A model generated the notes under the pieces. It searched no databases. It saw only the letters and a program-made list of their open reading frames with translations, and was not told where the DNA came from. Source: Bacteroidota bacterium (GTDB lineage Bacteria > Bacteroidota > Bacteroidia > UKL13-3). Taken from it: a stretch of 64,000 nucleotides of DNA. The stretch is from contig JAIYAT010000019.1 of NCBI GenBank assembly GCA_027488905.1, positions 1 through 64,000 on the forward strand, read 5' to 3'. The position numbers and the translations under genes are program-made. The first letter of the stretch is position 1, and every line of letters starts with the position of its first letter. Below are positions 45,504 through 55,191 of the stretch, in pieces.

Positions 45504-46499
45504 TTAAAAATCAGGACAAGTAACTTTTCTAATTTTTACGCGCGGATTTCTTTTTTTGATTTCATAAGCAAGTGAAACCTCGTGCGAATTTACAGCGCCC
45601 CTTCTAGCCTCACTAAGGGTTCCATCAAATGAATAACCAAATTTAAGTTTACCTGTTCTAACACCTGCCACAATAATAAAAGCATCCGCATTAATCGTAT
45701 TTTGACGGTAGTATGCACCAACTATATAAGGCCCGCGGCTGCCATACATACCAAGATTAACTTGGTTGAATTGCCTTTGTGACATTACAACTACATTTGG
45801 ATATAAGTTTACAGAACGTTTATTTGATCGATCTTCTATAATTGGGATAACTAAACCCATATTTCCTGTAAATCTTCTTGGAACTGGATTAGCTGCGCCT
45901 GAATAAAATTTTTGCGAAGGCTCTAACAAATTATGAACTGCAAATCCAGCATAAAAATTTCTAGAATACCCAATAATACCTGTTGCGAAATTCGGACTTA
46001 AGATAGATGGCGTACCTGGTGGCTCGCTAGTAGGTAAAACAAAACCCTGAGTTCTAACGATTTGATCATACCATAACAGTTTTGAAAAATCTATAGTTTT
46101 CTGAAAAAAACCGGCTTGAATAGCAGCTCTCATGGTAAAGTTCCTTGTAACTGGAATTTCATAAGCATAGGCAAAATTTACACCAACTGTTCTTAAAGTA
46201 CCTACCCCTTGCTCATCATAAACCGCTTGTATTGCTATACCACCATTGATATTATTAAAATGTTCATCATAACTTAATGAACCTGTAGTGAATGACCCTG
46301 AAATACTTGGCCACTGACTCCTAGAGTTAAGTACGAAACGCCCAACCTTTGAGCTACCTGCAAAAGCAGGATTGACGTAAACCGGATTCGCATAAAATTG
46401 CGAAAACTGCGGATCCTGCGCAGACACATGCCCCGCAAGGAGCAATGTAAATAGCAGAAATAATTTTAGCCTTGTAAGAAAGCTTTTCACCCGATTCAT
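45504..46499 (-). CDS. PorP/SprF-family outer-membrane protein (copy 2)
   Basis: 331 residues: signal peptide (LAGHVSA/Q), hallmark DPQFSQFYANPVYVNPAFAG and a beta-barrel matching copy 1 segment by segment (RFVLNSRSQWPSI, IDFSKLLWYDQIV, AVHNLLEPSQKFYSG, HEVSLAYEI). The two copies are clearly paralogues by tandem duplication, but they differ enough that it is not recent. Each likely serves a distinct cargo set (inference from known SprF-SprB pairing). It is divergent from porU over 153 bp. Confidence 0.88.
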   Translation of the reverse strand: MNRVKSFLTRLKLFLLFTLLLAGHVSAQDPQFSQFYANPVYVNPAFAGSSKVGRFVLNSRSQWPSISGSFTTGSLSYDEHFNNINGGIAIQAVYDEQGVGTLRTVGVNFAYAYEIPVTRNFTMRAAIQAGFFQKTIDFSKLLWYDQIVRTQGFVLPTSEPPGTPSILSPNFATGIIGYSRNFYAGFAVHNLLEPSQKFYSGAANPVPRRFTGNMGLVIPIIEDRSNKRSVNLYPNVVVMSQRQFNQVNLGMYGSRGPYIVGAYYRQNTINADAFIIVAGVRTGKLKFGYSFDGTLSEARRGAVNSHEVSLAYEIKKRNPRVKIRKVTCPDF

Positions 46500-46652
46500 T
46501 TGTTATTTTAATGGCCTTTATTGAAAAACACAGAAATGCAATTATAAGAATAGTTTTAATATGTTGTTACGTGTTCAAACAATTTACTTTAATTTGTTGT
46601 CGTTATTGTTTCGAAATAACGCAATTTGGTATTAAATATTTCGACCATAAAA

Positions 46653-49600
46653 ATGAAAAATAGCCAAGGTAATTTTTTAATTAAGTATTTAGTTTTCAGT
46701 TTTTTATTGTGTCTGAACCTAAAGAATGGTTCTGCTCAAAAAGTAAGTGAACAAAGTACTATTACGCAAAATAAGAAGAAACCCAATTTTGTTGCCAATT
46801 CAGTTTTGGCTTCAGGAAATTGGTTCAAAATTGCCACAACCCAAAATGGGATTTATCGAATTGACTATACTTTACTCAAATCAATGGGTTTTAACGTAGA
46901 TCAACTTAATCCAAAAAATCTTAAACTTTATGGCAGAGGTGCTGGCATGCAACCTGTGCCTAACAGCATTCCTAGAATTGATGATCTAAAAGAAATCGCA
47001 ATCAGTATAACTGGCGAAGAAGATGGGAAATTAAATCCTAGTGATTTTATTATTTTCTACGGGGAATCTCAGGTAAATCAATGGAAATATAATGAGCAAA
47101 CAAAAAATTATGCTTTCAATTCCAATTTATATTGTGACACGACTTATTACTTTTTAACCCTTTCAAACGCACCAGGAAAACGAGTTTCAAAAGTTGTTTC
47201 TCCTAGTAATACTGATACAACAATTTCTACCTATAGGCACTTGTATGTCTATAATAACGAAAAGTCTAATCTTGGCAAATCGGGTAAAGTATGGGTAGGC
47301 GAAGAATTTGATAAAGTTAACCAACAATCTTTTAATGTGAGTATTCCTAATTGGGAAATTGGGTCTTCCGTTACTTTAAAGTCTTCTGTAACCGCAAGGT
47401 CATTTTTTCCAAGTACGTTCGACTTAAAAATTGGAAACTTAAATATTCTAAGTCAAAATTGTTTACCAGTATCTCCAGGTTATGAGGCTCCTTATACTTG
47501 TGGTTTAGTTATCAATACTGGAACTTTTAAACCTACTTCTTCCAATTTTACCCTGACTTATGTTTATAACAAACCTGTTTCTGGCAGTGTAGGTTGGTTA
47601 GATTATTTTGAAATTCAAGCAAACGCGGTTCTAAGAAATATCAATGGTAATTTTGTATTCAAAGATGGTTCTCATATAGGGCTGGGAAACACTGCTAGCT
47701 ATGCAATTGGTTCAAACCGAAACCTAATTATTTGGGACGTTACAAGCCCGCTTGAACCTAGTTTAATTGAGGGAAATTTAAGCGCAGGCCTATATACTTT
47801 CAAAGCCAAAACCGATTCTTTAAAAACTTTTGCTGCCTTTGACGGGAGCAACTTTTTACAAATTTCTGGATGGCAATCAATGGCAAACCAAAACTTGCAT
47901 GCTTTAAACATTCCTGATGGTTTTATCATTACCCATCCTGCATTTACAAAAGAGGCAAATAGGTTAGCTGAGCATCATAAGAAAAGTCAAGGACTAAATA
48001 TTCTAGTAGTGAACATACAAGAAATTTACAATGAGTTTTCTGGCGGAGCCCAAGACATAACAGCTGTTAGAGATTTTCTGAGGATGTTTTATTTAAGGGC
48101 AAATACTCCTGCGCAGGCACCAAAGTATGCTTTACTTTTTGGAAGGGCTTCTTATGATTATAAGTATCGTCAAACTCCGAACACCAATTTTATTCCAACT
48201 TTTGAAAGTTTAGAGTCTTTTTCTCCAACGAGCACTTACTGCAGTGATGATTTTTTTGCACACTTGGAAGATAACGAAGGTTTATGGGATGCTCCAGAAG
48301 ATTTTCCAGCAGGTGTCAAAGAAACTTTAGATATTGGCATAGGCAGATTAATAGTTACTAATGAAGAGGAAGCTGCCAACATGGTAAATAAAGTTATTTC
48401 TTATTCCTCGGCGATTTCTTACGGAAACTGGAGAAATAAAATTGTTTTCTCTGCAGATGATGGAGATGGAAGTATGCATATTACCCAAGCAGATGGAATA
48501 GCTTCAAATATTCAAAGCAAATATTCTGAATACAATATTGAAAAAATTTACCTAGACGCCTATAAACTTGAGAGCACCGCTGGTGGCGCAAGATATCCTG
48601 ATGCCAAAAAAGCCATTAATAATAGTATTGAAAATGGATGTTTGATATTTAATTATACGGGCCATGGTGGCGAAGTAGGGTTGACTGCAGAACGCGTGAT
48701 GGGCATTGAAGATGTTACTTCTTGGACCAATGGGAAATTAGAAAACGGCGTTAAGTTGCCTATGTTTCTAACCGCTACCTGCGAGTTTAGTAGATTTGAT
48801 GACCCAGGTAGATATTCAGCTGGTGAACTAGTGCTTTTAAATCCTATTGGTGGAGCAATTGCACTTTTTACCACCGTTAGATTGGTTTTTAGTGGTCAAA
48901 ATCTCTCTCTTAACAATGCATTTTATCGACATATTGGTTTTGATTCCATTTCGCAATTAAATCCACCAAGGTTAGGTGACATTATTAGGGACACAAAAAA
49001 TGATTACAACGATAAAAACACAAGAAACTTCGCATTACTTGGCGACCCATTTGTGAGATTAGCTTATCCAAAATACACGATTAAAACTACACAAATAAAT
49101 GGAACTCCAATTAGCATATTTAATGATACTTTGAAGGCCTTAGAGAAATTTGAGGTAAAGGGAGAAGTATTGGGACAAAATGGTGAAAAGCTTACGAATT
49201 ATAATGGGGTAGTTTACCCAGTAGTGTTCGACAAATTTGCGAAATACCAAACCTTAGCAAATACAGTCGACAATAATATTATTCCATTTGTGATGCAAAA
49301 CAATGTGCTATATAGGGGAAAAGCTAGTGTTGTAAATGGAGAGTTTAGCTTTAACTTTATAGTGCCAAAAGACATTGCCTATGAATATGGTTTAGGAAAA
49401 ATTTCCTATTACGCAAATACAGAAACTGTTGATGCAAATGGATTTACAAATACAATCCTTATAGGTGGCACAAGCAATTCTATTGAACCAGACAATAAAG
49501 GACCTGAGATTAAGTTATTCCTAAACAATGAAAATTTTGCCAATGGAGGCCTCACCGGACCTAATCCAAAACTTATCGTGAAATTATTTGACCAAAACGG

Positions 49601-50153
49601 GATCAATACCACTGGAAAAGGCATTGGAAGAGACCTAAATTTTTACCTAAATGATAACCTTACCCAAAGTGTGGTAGTAAATGATTATTACCAAGCCACC
49701 TTAAATAGTTATCAAAGTGGACAAGTTACCTATGAATTAAAAGATCTTCCTCCTGGCAAACATGTCCTAAAATTCAAAGCATTTGATACTTACAATAATC
49801 CTTCTGAGGCAAGTTTAGATTTTGAAGTGAAAGACAATAAAAAAGCTGCAATTGCAAACTTGTTAAACTATCCAAATCCATTCACTACAAAAACTACTTT
49901 CCATTTTGATCATAATTTAAGAGGTGAAAACCTTCAAATTATGCTGCAAATTTTTACCATAAACGGAAAATTAATTAAAACTTTTCAAGACCAAATTCTT
50001 GCAGATGGTTCTCATTTCGAATCATTTGTATGGGATGGAAAAGATGAATATGGAGACAGGCTTGCAAATGGCGTGTATATCTACAAAGTAAAAGTGAAAG
50101 CAGAAGGACAATCATTTGTAGAGAAAATTGAAAAACTCTTACTTTTAAATTAA
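46653..50153 (+). CDS. porU: T9SS gingipain-type sortase PorU
   Basis: 1167 residues from the ATG at 46653. The frame begins 27 bp earlier at a TTG, but MKNSQGNFLIKYL gives the proper signal peptide (NGSA/Q). A C25 peptidase-like domain occupies the middle: His671 in NYTGHGGEVGL and Cys710 in TATCEFSRFDDPG are the catalytic pair. The C-terminus is itself a type A sorting domain (NYPNPFTTKT, GVYIYKVKVK). PorU removes sorting domains from cargo at the cell surface and links cargo to A-type LPS. porV follows at once with its own promoter. The upstream 153 bp is shared with the divergent porP copy 2 and shows no clear -33/-7 pair for porU. Confidence 0.93.
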   Translation: MKNSQGNFLIKYLVFSFLLCLNLKNGSAQKVSEQSTITQNKKKPNFVANSVLASGNWFKIATTQNGIYRIDYTLLKSMGFNVDQLNPKNLKLYGRGAGMQPVPNSIPRIDDLKEIAISITGEEDGKLNPSDFIIFYGESQVNQWKYNEQTKNYAFNSNLYCDTTYYFLTLSNAPGKRVSKVVSPSNTDTTISTYRHLYVYNNEKSNLGKSGKVWVGEEFDKVNQQSFNVSIPNWEIGSSVTLKSSVTARSFFPSTFDLKIGNLNILSQNCLPVSPGYEAPYTCGLVINTGTFKPTSSNFTLTYVYNKPVSGSVGWLDYFEIQANAVLRNINGNFVFKDGSHIGLGNTASYAIGSNRNLIIWDVTSPLEPSLIEGNLSAGLYTFKAKTDSLKTFAAFDGSNFLQISGWQSMANQNLHALNIPDGFIITHPAFTKEANRLAEHHKKSQGLNILVVNIQEIYNEFSGGAQDITAVRDFLRMFYLRANTPAQAPKYALLFGRASYDYKYRQTPNTNFIPTFESLESFSPTSTYCSDDFFAHLEDNEGLWDAPEDFPAGVKETLDIGIGRLIVTNEEEAANMVNKVISYSSAISYGNWRNKIVFSADDGDGSMHITQADGIASNIQSKYSEYNIEKIYLDAYKLESTAGGARYPDAKKAINNSIENGCLIFNYTGHGGEVGLTAERVMGIEDVTSWTNGKLENGVKLPMFLTATCEFSRFDDPGRYSAGELVLLNPIGGAIALFTTVRLVFSGQNLSLNNAFYRHIGFDSISQLNPPRLGDIIRDTKNDYNDKNTRNFALLGDPFVRLAYPKYTIKTTQINGTPISIFNDTLKALEKFEVKGEVLGQNGEKLTNYNGVVYPVVFDKFAKYQTLANTVDNNIIPFVMQNNVLYRGKASVVNGEFSFNFIVPKDIAYEYGLGKISYYANTETVDANGFTNTILIGGTSNSIEPDNKGPEIKLFLNNENFANGGLTGPNPKLIVKLFDQNGINTTGKGIGRDLNFYLNDNLTQSVVVNDYYQATLNSYQSGQVTYELKDLPPGKHVLKFKAFDTYNNPSEASLDFEVKDNKKAAIANLLNYPNPFTTKTTFHFDHNLRGENLQIMLQIFTINGKLIKTFQDQILADGSHFESFVWDGKDEYGDRLANGVYIYKVKVKAEGQSFVEKIEKLLLLN

Positions 50154-50154
50154 G

Positions 50155-50184
50155 TTGCCAAAGTTATTCCCTTTCTTATTTTTG
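50155..50184 (+). promoter_or_regulatory. Promoter of porV
   Basis: TTG at 50155-50157, a 19 bp spacer, then TATTTTTG at 50177-50184, a textbook Bacteroidota -33/-7 pair. The ATG at 50200 follows 15 bp later. It starts just after the porU stop codon, so porV can be expressed apart from porU. Confidence 0.65.
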
Positions 50185-50199
50185 CTTAGAGACGCGAAC

Positions 50200-51468
50200 A
50201 TGAAAAATAGATATTTTAGTTTTAAAACAATGCTTTTAGGTGCCCTATTTACGACACAGTGCCTTGAACAAAGTAATGCTCAAATTGCAGGATCCAATTC
50301 CCAGTTAGATGGAAGGCAAAATACCATAACTACAGCTGTTCCTTTTTTAATGATTACGCCTGAAGCTAGAGGCGGTGGAATGGGAGATGTAGGCGTGGCC
50401 ACACCAAACGACCCATATGCAATGCACTGGAACATTTCTAAGTTACCTTTTAATGACAAAAAAGGTTCTGTGGGTTTATCCTATACACCATGGCTAAGGA
50501 GCTTAGTTCCAGATATTTCATTGACTTATTTAACTGGTTATGCAAAAGTAAATGATCGCTCTGCTGTAGCTGGTTCATTGCGCTATTTTTCGATGGGTCA
50601 AATTAATTTTACAGACCAATTTGGCCAAGGAACAGGTGATTATACCCCAAATGAATTTGCCATAGATATTGGTTACGCCTCTAAACTTTCAGACTATTTT
50701 TCTTTAGGTATTGCTATGCGATACATTCGTTCTGACTTAGCTGGTGCCTTAAACCGCTCCCAAAATGATGTAAAGGCAGGTAATGCCTTTGCTGGTGATA
50801 TCACTGCATATTATAAAAATAAAACAAAAATTAAGTTAGAAGGAAAAAAGTATACGCTTAACTATGGCATTGGCGCTGCTGCCACAAATATTGGTTCAAA
50901 AATTAGCTACACTTCTAAAATAAATGAAAACTTTATTCCAATTAACCTAAGAGTAGGCGGGTATGCACAAGTAGAAATAGACCAATACAATACACTTGCA
51001 ATAGCTTTAGACTTTAACAAATTATTGGTGCCTTCAAATCCAGTTTATAAAAGAGATTCGCTTGGTGATTTTGTGTATGACAATGATGATAACCTAATCA
51101 TAGAAAGAGGTAAAGACCCAAATCCTCCAGTGATACAAGGAATGTTACAGTCTTTTAATGACGCGCCAAATGGCTTTAGAGAAGAAATGGAAGAAATAAA
51201 CATTTCTTTGGGTCTGGAATATTGGTACGACAAACAGTTTGCGTTAAGGTCTGGATTTTTTTATGAACCTGAATCTAAAGGGAACAGAAAATACTTAACC
51301 TTTGGTGCTGGATTCAGATTTAATGTCTTTGGTTTAGACCTTTCTTATCTAGTGCCAATTGAACAAAGAAATCCGCTTGAAAGAACGATAAGATTCTCGA
51401 TGTTATTCGACTTAGATGCATTTGTGACTCAGAATGAAGAGGACAAAAAAGCACCAATTAACAATTAA
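50200..51468 (+). CDS. porV: T9SS outer-membrane shuttle PorV
   Basis: 422 residues from the ATG at 50200; an open frame begins at 50155, but those codons overlap the promoter. Signal peptide (about 1-27, QSNA/Q). A beta-barrel of the FadL/OmpP1-like type follows: AVPFLMITPEARGGGMGDVG is the family hallmark, followed by AMHWNISKLPF, GSLRYFSMGQINFT, GIAMRYIRSDLAGAL and the ending LSYLVPIEQRNPLERTIRFS. PorV takes sorting-domain cargo from the SprA translocon to PorU. It is needed for type A cargo in particular. It follows porU by 46 bp, and ispF follows 2 bp after it. Confidence 0.93.
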   Translation: MKNRYFSFKTMLLGALFTTQCLEQSNAQIAGSNSQLDGRQNTITTAVPFLMITPEARGGGMGDVGVATPNDPYAMHWNISKLPFNDKKGSVGLSYTPWLRSLVPDISLTYLTGYAKVNDRSAVAGSLRYFSMGQINFTDQFGQGTGDYTPNEFAIDIGYASKLSDYFSLGIAMRYIRSDLAGALNRSQNDVKAGNAFAGDITAYYKNKTKIKLEGKKYTLNYGIGAAATNIGSKISYTSKINENFIPINLRVGGYAQVEIDQYNTLAIALDFNKLLVPSNPVYKRDSLGDFVYDNDDNLIIERGKDPNPPVIQGMLQSFNDAPNGFREEMEEINISLGLEYWYDKQFALRSGFFYEPESKGNRKYLTFGAGFRFNVFGLDLSYLVPIEQRNPLERTIRFSMLFDLDAFVTQNEEDKKAPINN

Positions 51469-51470
51469 TA

Positions 51471-51944
51471 ATGCGCATTGGATTTGGCTTTGATGTCCAT
51501 CAACTCGTTGAAGGAAGAGATTTTTGGTTAGGCGGAATTCAAATTCCTGCTCAGAAAGGAATTCTAGGTCACAGTGATGCAGATGTATTGTTACATGCAA
51601 TTAGTGATGCTGTTTTAGGAGCTTTGGCCTTAGGAGATATTGGCATCCATTTCCCAGATACTTCTGATGAAAACAAGGGCATTGATAGCAAAATAATTTT
51701 CAAAAAAACAATTGACCTTATAACTGAAAAGGGCTACAAAATTGGAAACATTGATAGTTCGGTAGTTTGTGAAAGTCCAAAAATAATGCCTCATGCCTTG
51801 GCCATGCGCAGTAAAATTGCAGCAATAGCTAATGTATCAATTGAAGATGTTTCAATTAAAGCGACCACTAACGAAAAGATGGGTTTTATTGGAAGAAGAG
51901 AAGGAATTGTAGCTTATGCCGTTGTTTTGTTAGTAAAAATTTAA
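51471..51944 (+). CDS. ispF: 2-C-methyl-D-erythritol 2,4-cyclodiphosphate synthase
   Basis: Fifth step of the MEP isoprenoid pathway; cytoplasmic zinc-dependent trimer. 157 residues, family length. Zinc ligands Asp8, His10 (GFDVHQL) and His42 (VLLHAISDA) are in place. The HSDADVLLHAISDAVLGA and KATTNEKMGFIGRREG blocks are diagnostic. It begins 2 bp after the porV stop and is probably co-transcribed with it. In many Bacteroidota porV and ispF sit near each other, without a known functional link. Confidence 0.97.
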   Translation: MRIGFGFDVHQLVEGRDFWLGGIQIPAQKGILGHSDADVLLHAISDAVLGALALGDIGIHFPDTSDENKGIDSKIIFKKTIDLITEKGYKIGNIDSSVVCESPKIMPHALAMRSKIAAIANVSIEDVSIKATTNEKMGFIGRREGIVAYAVVLLVKI

Positions 51945-51969
51945 CTGCATTGTTGTAATTTTAAGCCCT

Positions 51970-54900
51970 ATGTCGGGTAAAAATTACACAGAAAAATACA
52001 AAGAGATTTATCAAAATCTTAACCAACAACAAAAGTTAGCGGTTGACCAAATTGATGGACCTGTGATGGTGCTTGCAGGACCAGGAACGGGGAAAACACA
52101 AATTCTTGCTGCAAGAATTGCGAACATACTTTTGCAAACGGATAATAATCCAGAGAATATTCTTTGCTTAACCTATACAGAGGCAGGAACGGTTGCCATG
52201 CGCAAGCGTTTACAAAGCTTTATTGGACCAGATGCTTACAGGGTTCAAATTGCAACGTTTCATGCATTTTGCAACCTAGTTATACAAGAAAACTTAGACT
52301 ACTTTGGATACCGCAACTTAGACCCTATCAGTCAATTGGAAGAGGTGCAATTCTTAAGAGCACTTATAGATGGCTTGCCTAAAAATCATATTCTTAAAAG
52401 ATACACAGGTGAGGTATATTTTGAAATAAACAGACTTAAAGATTTGTTTAGTGTAATGAAAAAGGAGGATTGGGAGCCCGCATTCCTGCTAGAAAAAATA
52501 GAATTGTATTGCAAAGATTTGCCTTTAAGAGAGGAGTATTTTTATAAAAAGAAAACTACCAATAAAAAAGACGGAAAAACCTATGCACCTGGAGATTTAA
52601 AAACGGACAAGATAAATGAAGAACTTCGAAAAATGGAGTTGCTCAAAGCAGGTGTAAATTTATTTGAACCCTATCAAAACTTACTCCTCAAAAATTTCAG
52701 GTACGACTTTAGCGATATGATTTTATGGGTTTTAAAAGCCTTTAGAAAAGAACCAGCAATGCTTGCAAATTATCAAGAAAAGTACCAATACATTTTAGTG
52801 GATGAATTTCAAGATACGAGCGGTTCTCAAAATGACTTGTTGCAAGAATTGATATCTTATTGGGATTCGCCAAACATTTTTGCAGTGGGTGATGACGACC
52901 AAAGTATTTACAGGTTTCAAGGAGCAAGTGTGGCCAATATAGAATTATTCATAAAGCAGTTTGGTTCGAACCTAAACCTTGTGACACTTGAAGAAAATTA
53001 CAGGTCGACACCACACATTCTAACTGCTGCAGAAACCTTAATTCAAAATAACAGCCAAAGGATAAACCAAAGTAAACATTTAGTGGCCTCAAACCCGCAT
53101 AGATTGATTGGTTCAAACCGACCAAAAATAAAAAAATACTACCACCAAATACATGAAAGTGCTGCCATTTGCGATGAAATTGTAAAACATAGAGATGCAG
53201 GGCAAGCCATGAACGAAATTGCAATTATATATAGAAAACACAGCCAAGCCGACGAGATGTTGCAATATTTAAAATGGAAGCAAATTGAAGTGAATACACG
53301 AAAGAGAATCAATATTCTTGAGGAACCAATAATTAAAAAGCTTCTACTTTTGATGCGCTATCTGGTGGCAGAAAGTAAACATGCACATAGCGGAGAATCC
53401 TACCTTTTTGAAATTTTACATTTTCAGGAATTTAATTTAGACACACAAGAGATTGCAAAATTATCTTTAGCCATAGCAAGAACTAATTTTAATGAACGGC
53501 AAACTAATTGGCGAGAGGAATTGAAAATATTGGCTCGTCCAAAAAAAGCAGATTTATTTAGTCAAGGAGAACTTGGTAATAATTTCGGGAAATTTATTCA
53601 AACAATTGAGTATTTAATTTCATTTAGTTTGAACCAAACCGCCCAAGAAACATTACATACTGTAATTAGAGAATGTGGTTTATTGGGTTCTGCTTTAAGC
53701 AATAATGAACGCAACTGGCAAATGGAAGTACTTCAAACTTTCTTTGATTTCATTAAGCAAGAATGCAGCAAAAAACCTGGCCATAATCTAATGAGTTTAC
53801 TTGAACTTTTAGACCTTATGCTGCAAGACCATATAGATTTACCAGCAGAAAAAGTTTGGTATGCAAACAATGGTATAAATTTTATCACTGCGCATTCAGC
53901 AAAAGGGTTAGAATTTGATTATGTATATATGATTGGCTGTGATAGTAAATCATGGGACAAGGCACAAACAAATAGAGGATTTAAATTGCCAGATAATTTA
54001 TTTACCATTACAGCAGATGAAGCAGAAGAAGCAAGGCGCTTATTTTATGTGGGCATTACAAGGGCACGAAGGCAATTAGAGCTCAGTTACTGTGCATTTG
54101 AATTGAACCAAAAAGAGCTAGAACCTTCGCGTTTCTTAGCAGAATTGCTAGAAAAAGAATCGGTTGAAGAAACAAGCATTCCATTTGAGGAAAGCATAGT
54201 TGCAAACTATTTACAACATGCCTATCCAGAAGCAGAAGCTGGCATTCCGGCATCTATTATTGACAACGCTTTTACAGATTCTATTCTTGAAAAATATAGT
54301 TTAAGTGTTACCCATTTAAACACCTATTTAAAATGTCCAGTTAGTTTTTATTTCAATAATTTCATACGAGTTCCCGCTCCCAAAAGTGCAAGCATGACAT
54401 TTGGTTCAGCCATTCATTTTGCGCTTGAACAATTGTTTAAAAAGATGAATTTAGACCCAGAAAAATCATTTGGTGGAACAGAACAAATTGTGAATGATTT
54501 TAAATGGTATATGAAACGAAACAAAGACAGTTTTACAGAACCTGAATTCAAAAGAAGAATAGAATATGGTGAAACCATCTTACCTGCATATTATAATGAA
54601 TATGCTGCAAGTTGGAATAAAATCACTAGTGTTGAAAAGCCATACAGAAATGTAGTAGTAAAAGGAATACCACTCAATGGAAAACTAGATAAACTAGAGT
54701 TTACAGGGAATTTAGTGGATGTGATAGATTACAAAACAGGCTCTTATAAAAATGCAAAAGACAAATTTAAGCGTCCTAATCAAGAAGCCGTTGAAATAGC
54801 TATAGCAAAAGGAAAAGAACCTTCATTTGAAGATGTTCATGGAGGTGATTATTGGCGTCAGGCGGTATTCTATAAATTACTAATGGATTATGATGTTCAA

Positions 54901-55191
54901 AAGAACTGGGAAATGCAAAAAAGCATTTTTGATTTTGTTGAACCCATAGCAAGTGCAGGTGACAAAGGGGTAACAGCTTATACCTTTCATAAAGAAACAA
55001 TTACCATCTTACCAGAAGATTTAGAAATTGTTTCCAAGCAAATTCAAGACACCTTCCAAAGCATTCAAAACAAGGAGTTCAAAAATGGCTGTAATAAAGA
55101 CGATTGTCATTGGTGTAATTTTGTTAAAAACTACTATAATGGAAAAGTCTTAGATAGCAAAATTGGGTTGATAGAACAGGAAGAGGATTAG
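51970..55191 (+). CDS. UvrD/PcrA-like helicase fused to iron-sulfur PD-(D/E)XK nuclease
   Basis: 1073 residues. Helicase motifs: I, AGPGTGKT (near 37); II, LVDEFQDTS; III, GDDDQSIYRFQGA; IV, LEENYRS; V, TAHSAKGLEFDYVY; VI, YVGITRARR. The C-terminal third is a RecB/AddB-like nuclease, with DYKTG and the QAVFYKLLMDY helix. Cys789 (LKCPVS) together with Cys1041, Cys1046 and Cys1049 (C-x4-C-x2-C) fits the AddB-type iron-sulfur clasp. It probably processes double-strand DNA ends as a single-chain helicase-nuclease. A related protein family is known in this phylum. No AddA or RecC partner is adjacent. It overlaps the convergent coiled-coil gene by 4 bp. Confidence 0.9.
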   Translation: MSGKNYTEKYKEIYQNLNQQQKLAVDQIDGPVMVLAGPGTGKTQILAARIANILLQTDNNPENILCLTYTEAGTVAMRKRLQSFIGPDAYRVQIATFHAFCNLVIQENLDYFGYRNLDPISQLEEVQFLRALIDGLPKNHILKRYTGEVYFEINRLKDLFSVMKKEDWEPAFLLEKIELYCKDLPLREEYFYKKKTTNKKDGKTYAPGDLKTDKINEELRKMELLKAGVNLFEPYQNLLLKNFRYDFSDMILWVLKAFRKEPAMLANYQEKYQYILVDEFQDTSGSQNDLLQELISYWDSPNIFAVGDDDQSIYRFQGASVANIELFIKQFGSNLNLVTLEENYRSTPHILTAAETLIQNNSQRINQSKHLVASNPHRLIGSNRPKIKKYYHQIHESAAICDEIVKHRDAGQAMNEIAIIYRKHSQADEMLQYLKWKQIEVNTRKRINILEEPIIKKLLLLMRYLVAESKHAHSGESYLFEILHFQEFNLDTQEIAKLSLAIARTNFNERQTNWREELKILARPKKADLFSQGELGNNFGKFIQTIEYLISFSLNQTAQETLHTVIRECGLLGSALSNNERNWQMEVLQTFFDFIKQECSKKPGHNLMSLLELLDLMLQDHIDLPAEKVWYANNGINFITAHSAKGLEFDYVYMIGCDSKSWDKAQTNRGFKLPDNLFTITADEAEEARRLFYVGITRARRQLELSYCAFELNQKELEPSRFLAELLEKESVEETSIPFEESIVANYLQHAYPEAEAGIPASIIDNAFTDSILEKYSLSVTHLNTYLKCPVSFYFNNFIRVPAPKSASMTFGSAIHFALEQLFKKMNLDPEKSFGGTEQIVNDFKWYMKRNKDSFTEPEFKRRIEYGETILPAYYNEYAASWNKITSVEKPYRNVVVKGIPLNGKLDKLEFTGNLVDVIDYKTGSYKNAKDKFKRPNQEAVEIAIAKGKEPSFEDVHGGDYWRQAVFYKLLMDYDVQKNWEMQKSIFDFVEPIASAGDKGVTAYTFHKETITILPEDLEIVSKQIQDTFQSIQNKEFKNGCNKDDCHWCNFVKNYYNGKVLDSKIGLIEQEED
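52963..52972. repeat. Fully palindromic variant of the iterated 10-mer
   Basis: GGTTCGAACC, the only exactly palindromic copy, 147 bp from an exact GGTTCAAACC at 53110. It lies in the helicase-nuclease gene and encodes GSN. Confidence 0.7.

Noticed and set aside
46626-46652. TTG at 46626 as the porU start
   Set aside because: The ATG at 46653 directly precedes a proper signal peptide.
52963-53119. GGTTCGAACC and GGTTCAAACC as T-arms of tRNA genes
   Set aside because: The sequence recalls the tRNA T-loop, but no acceptor, D- or anticodon stem can be drawn around any copy, and the sites are inside protein-coding genes.
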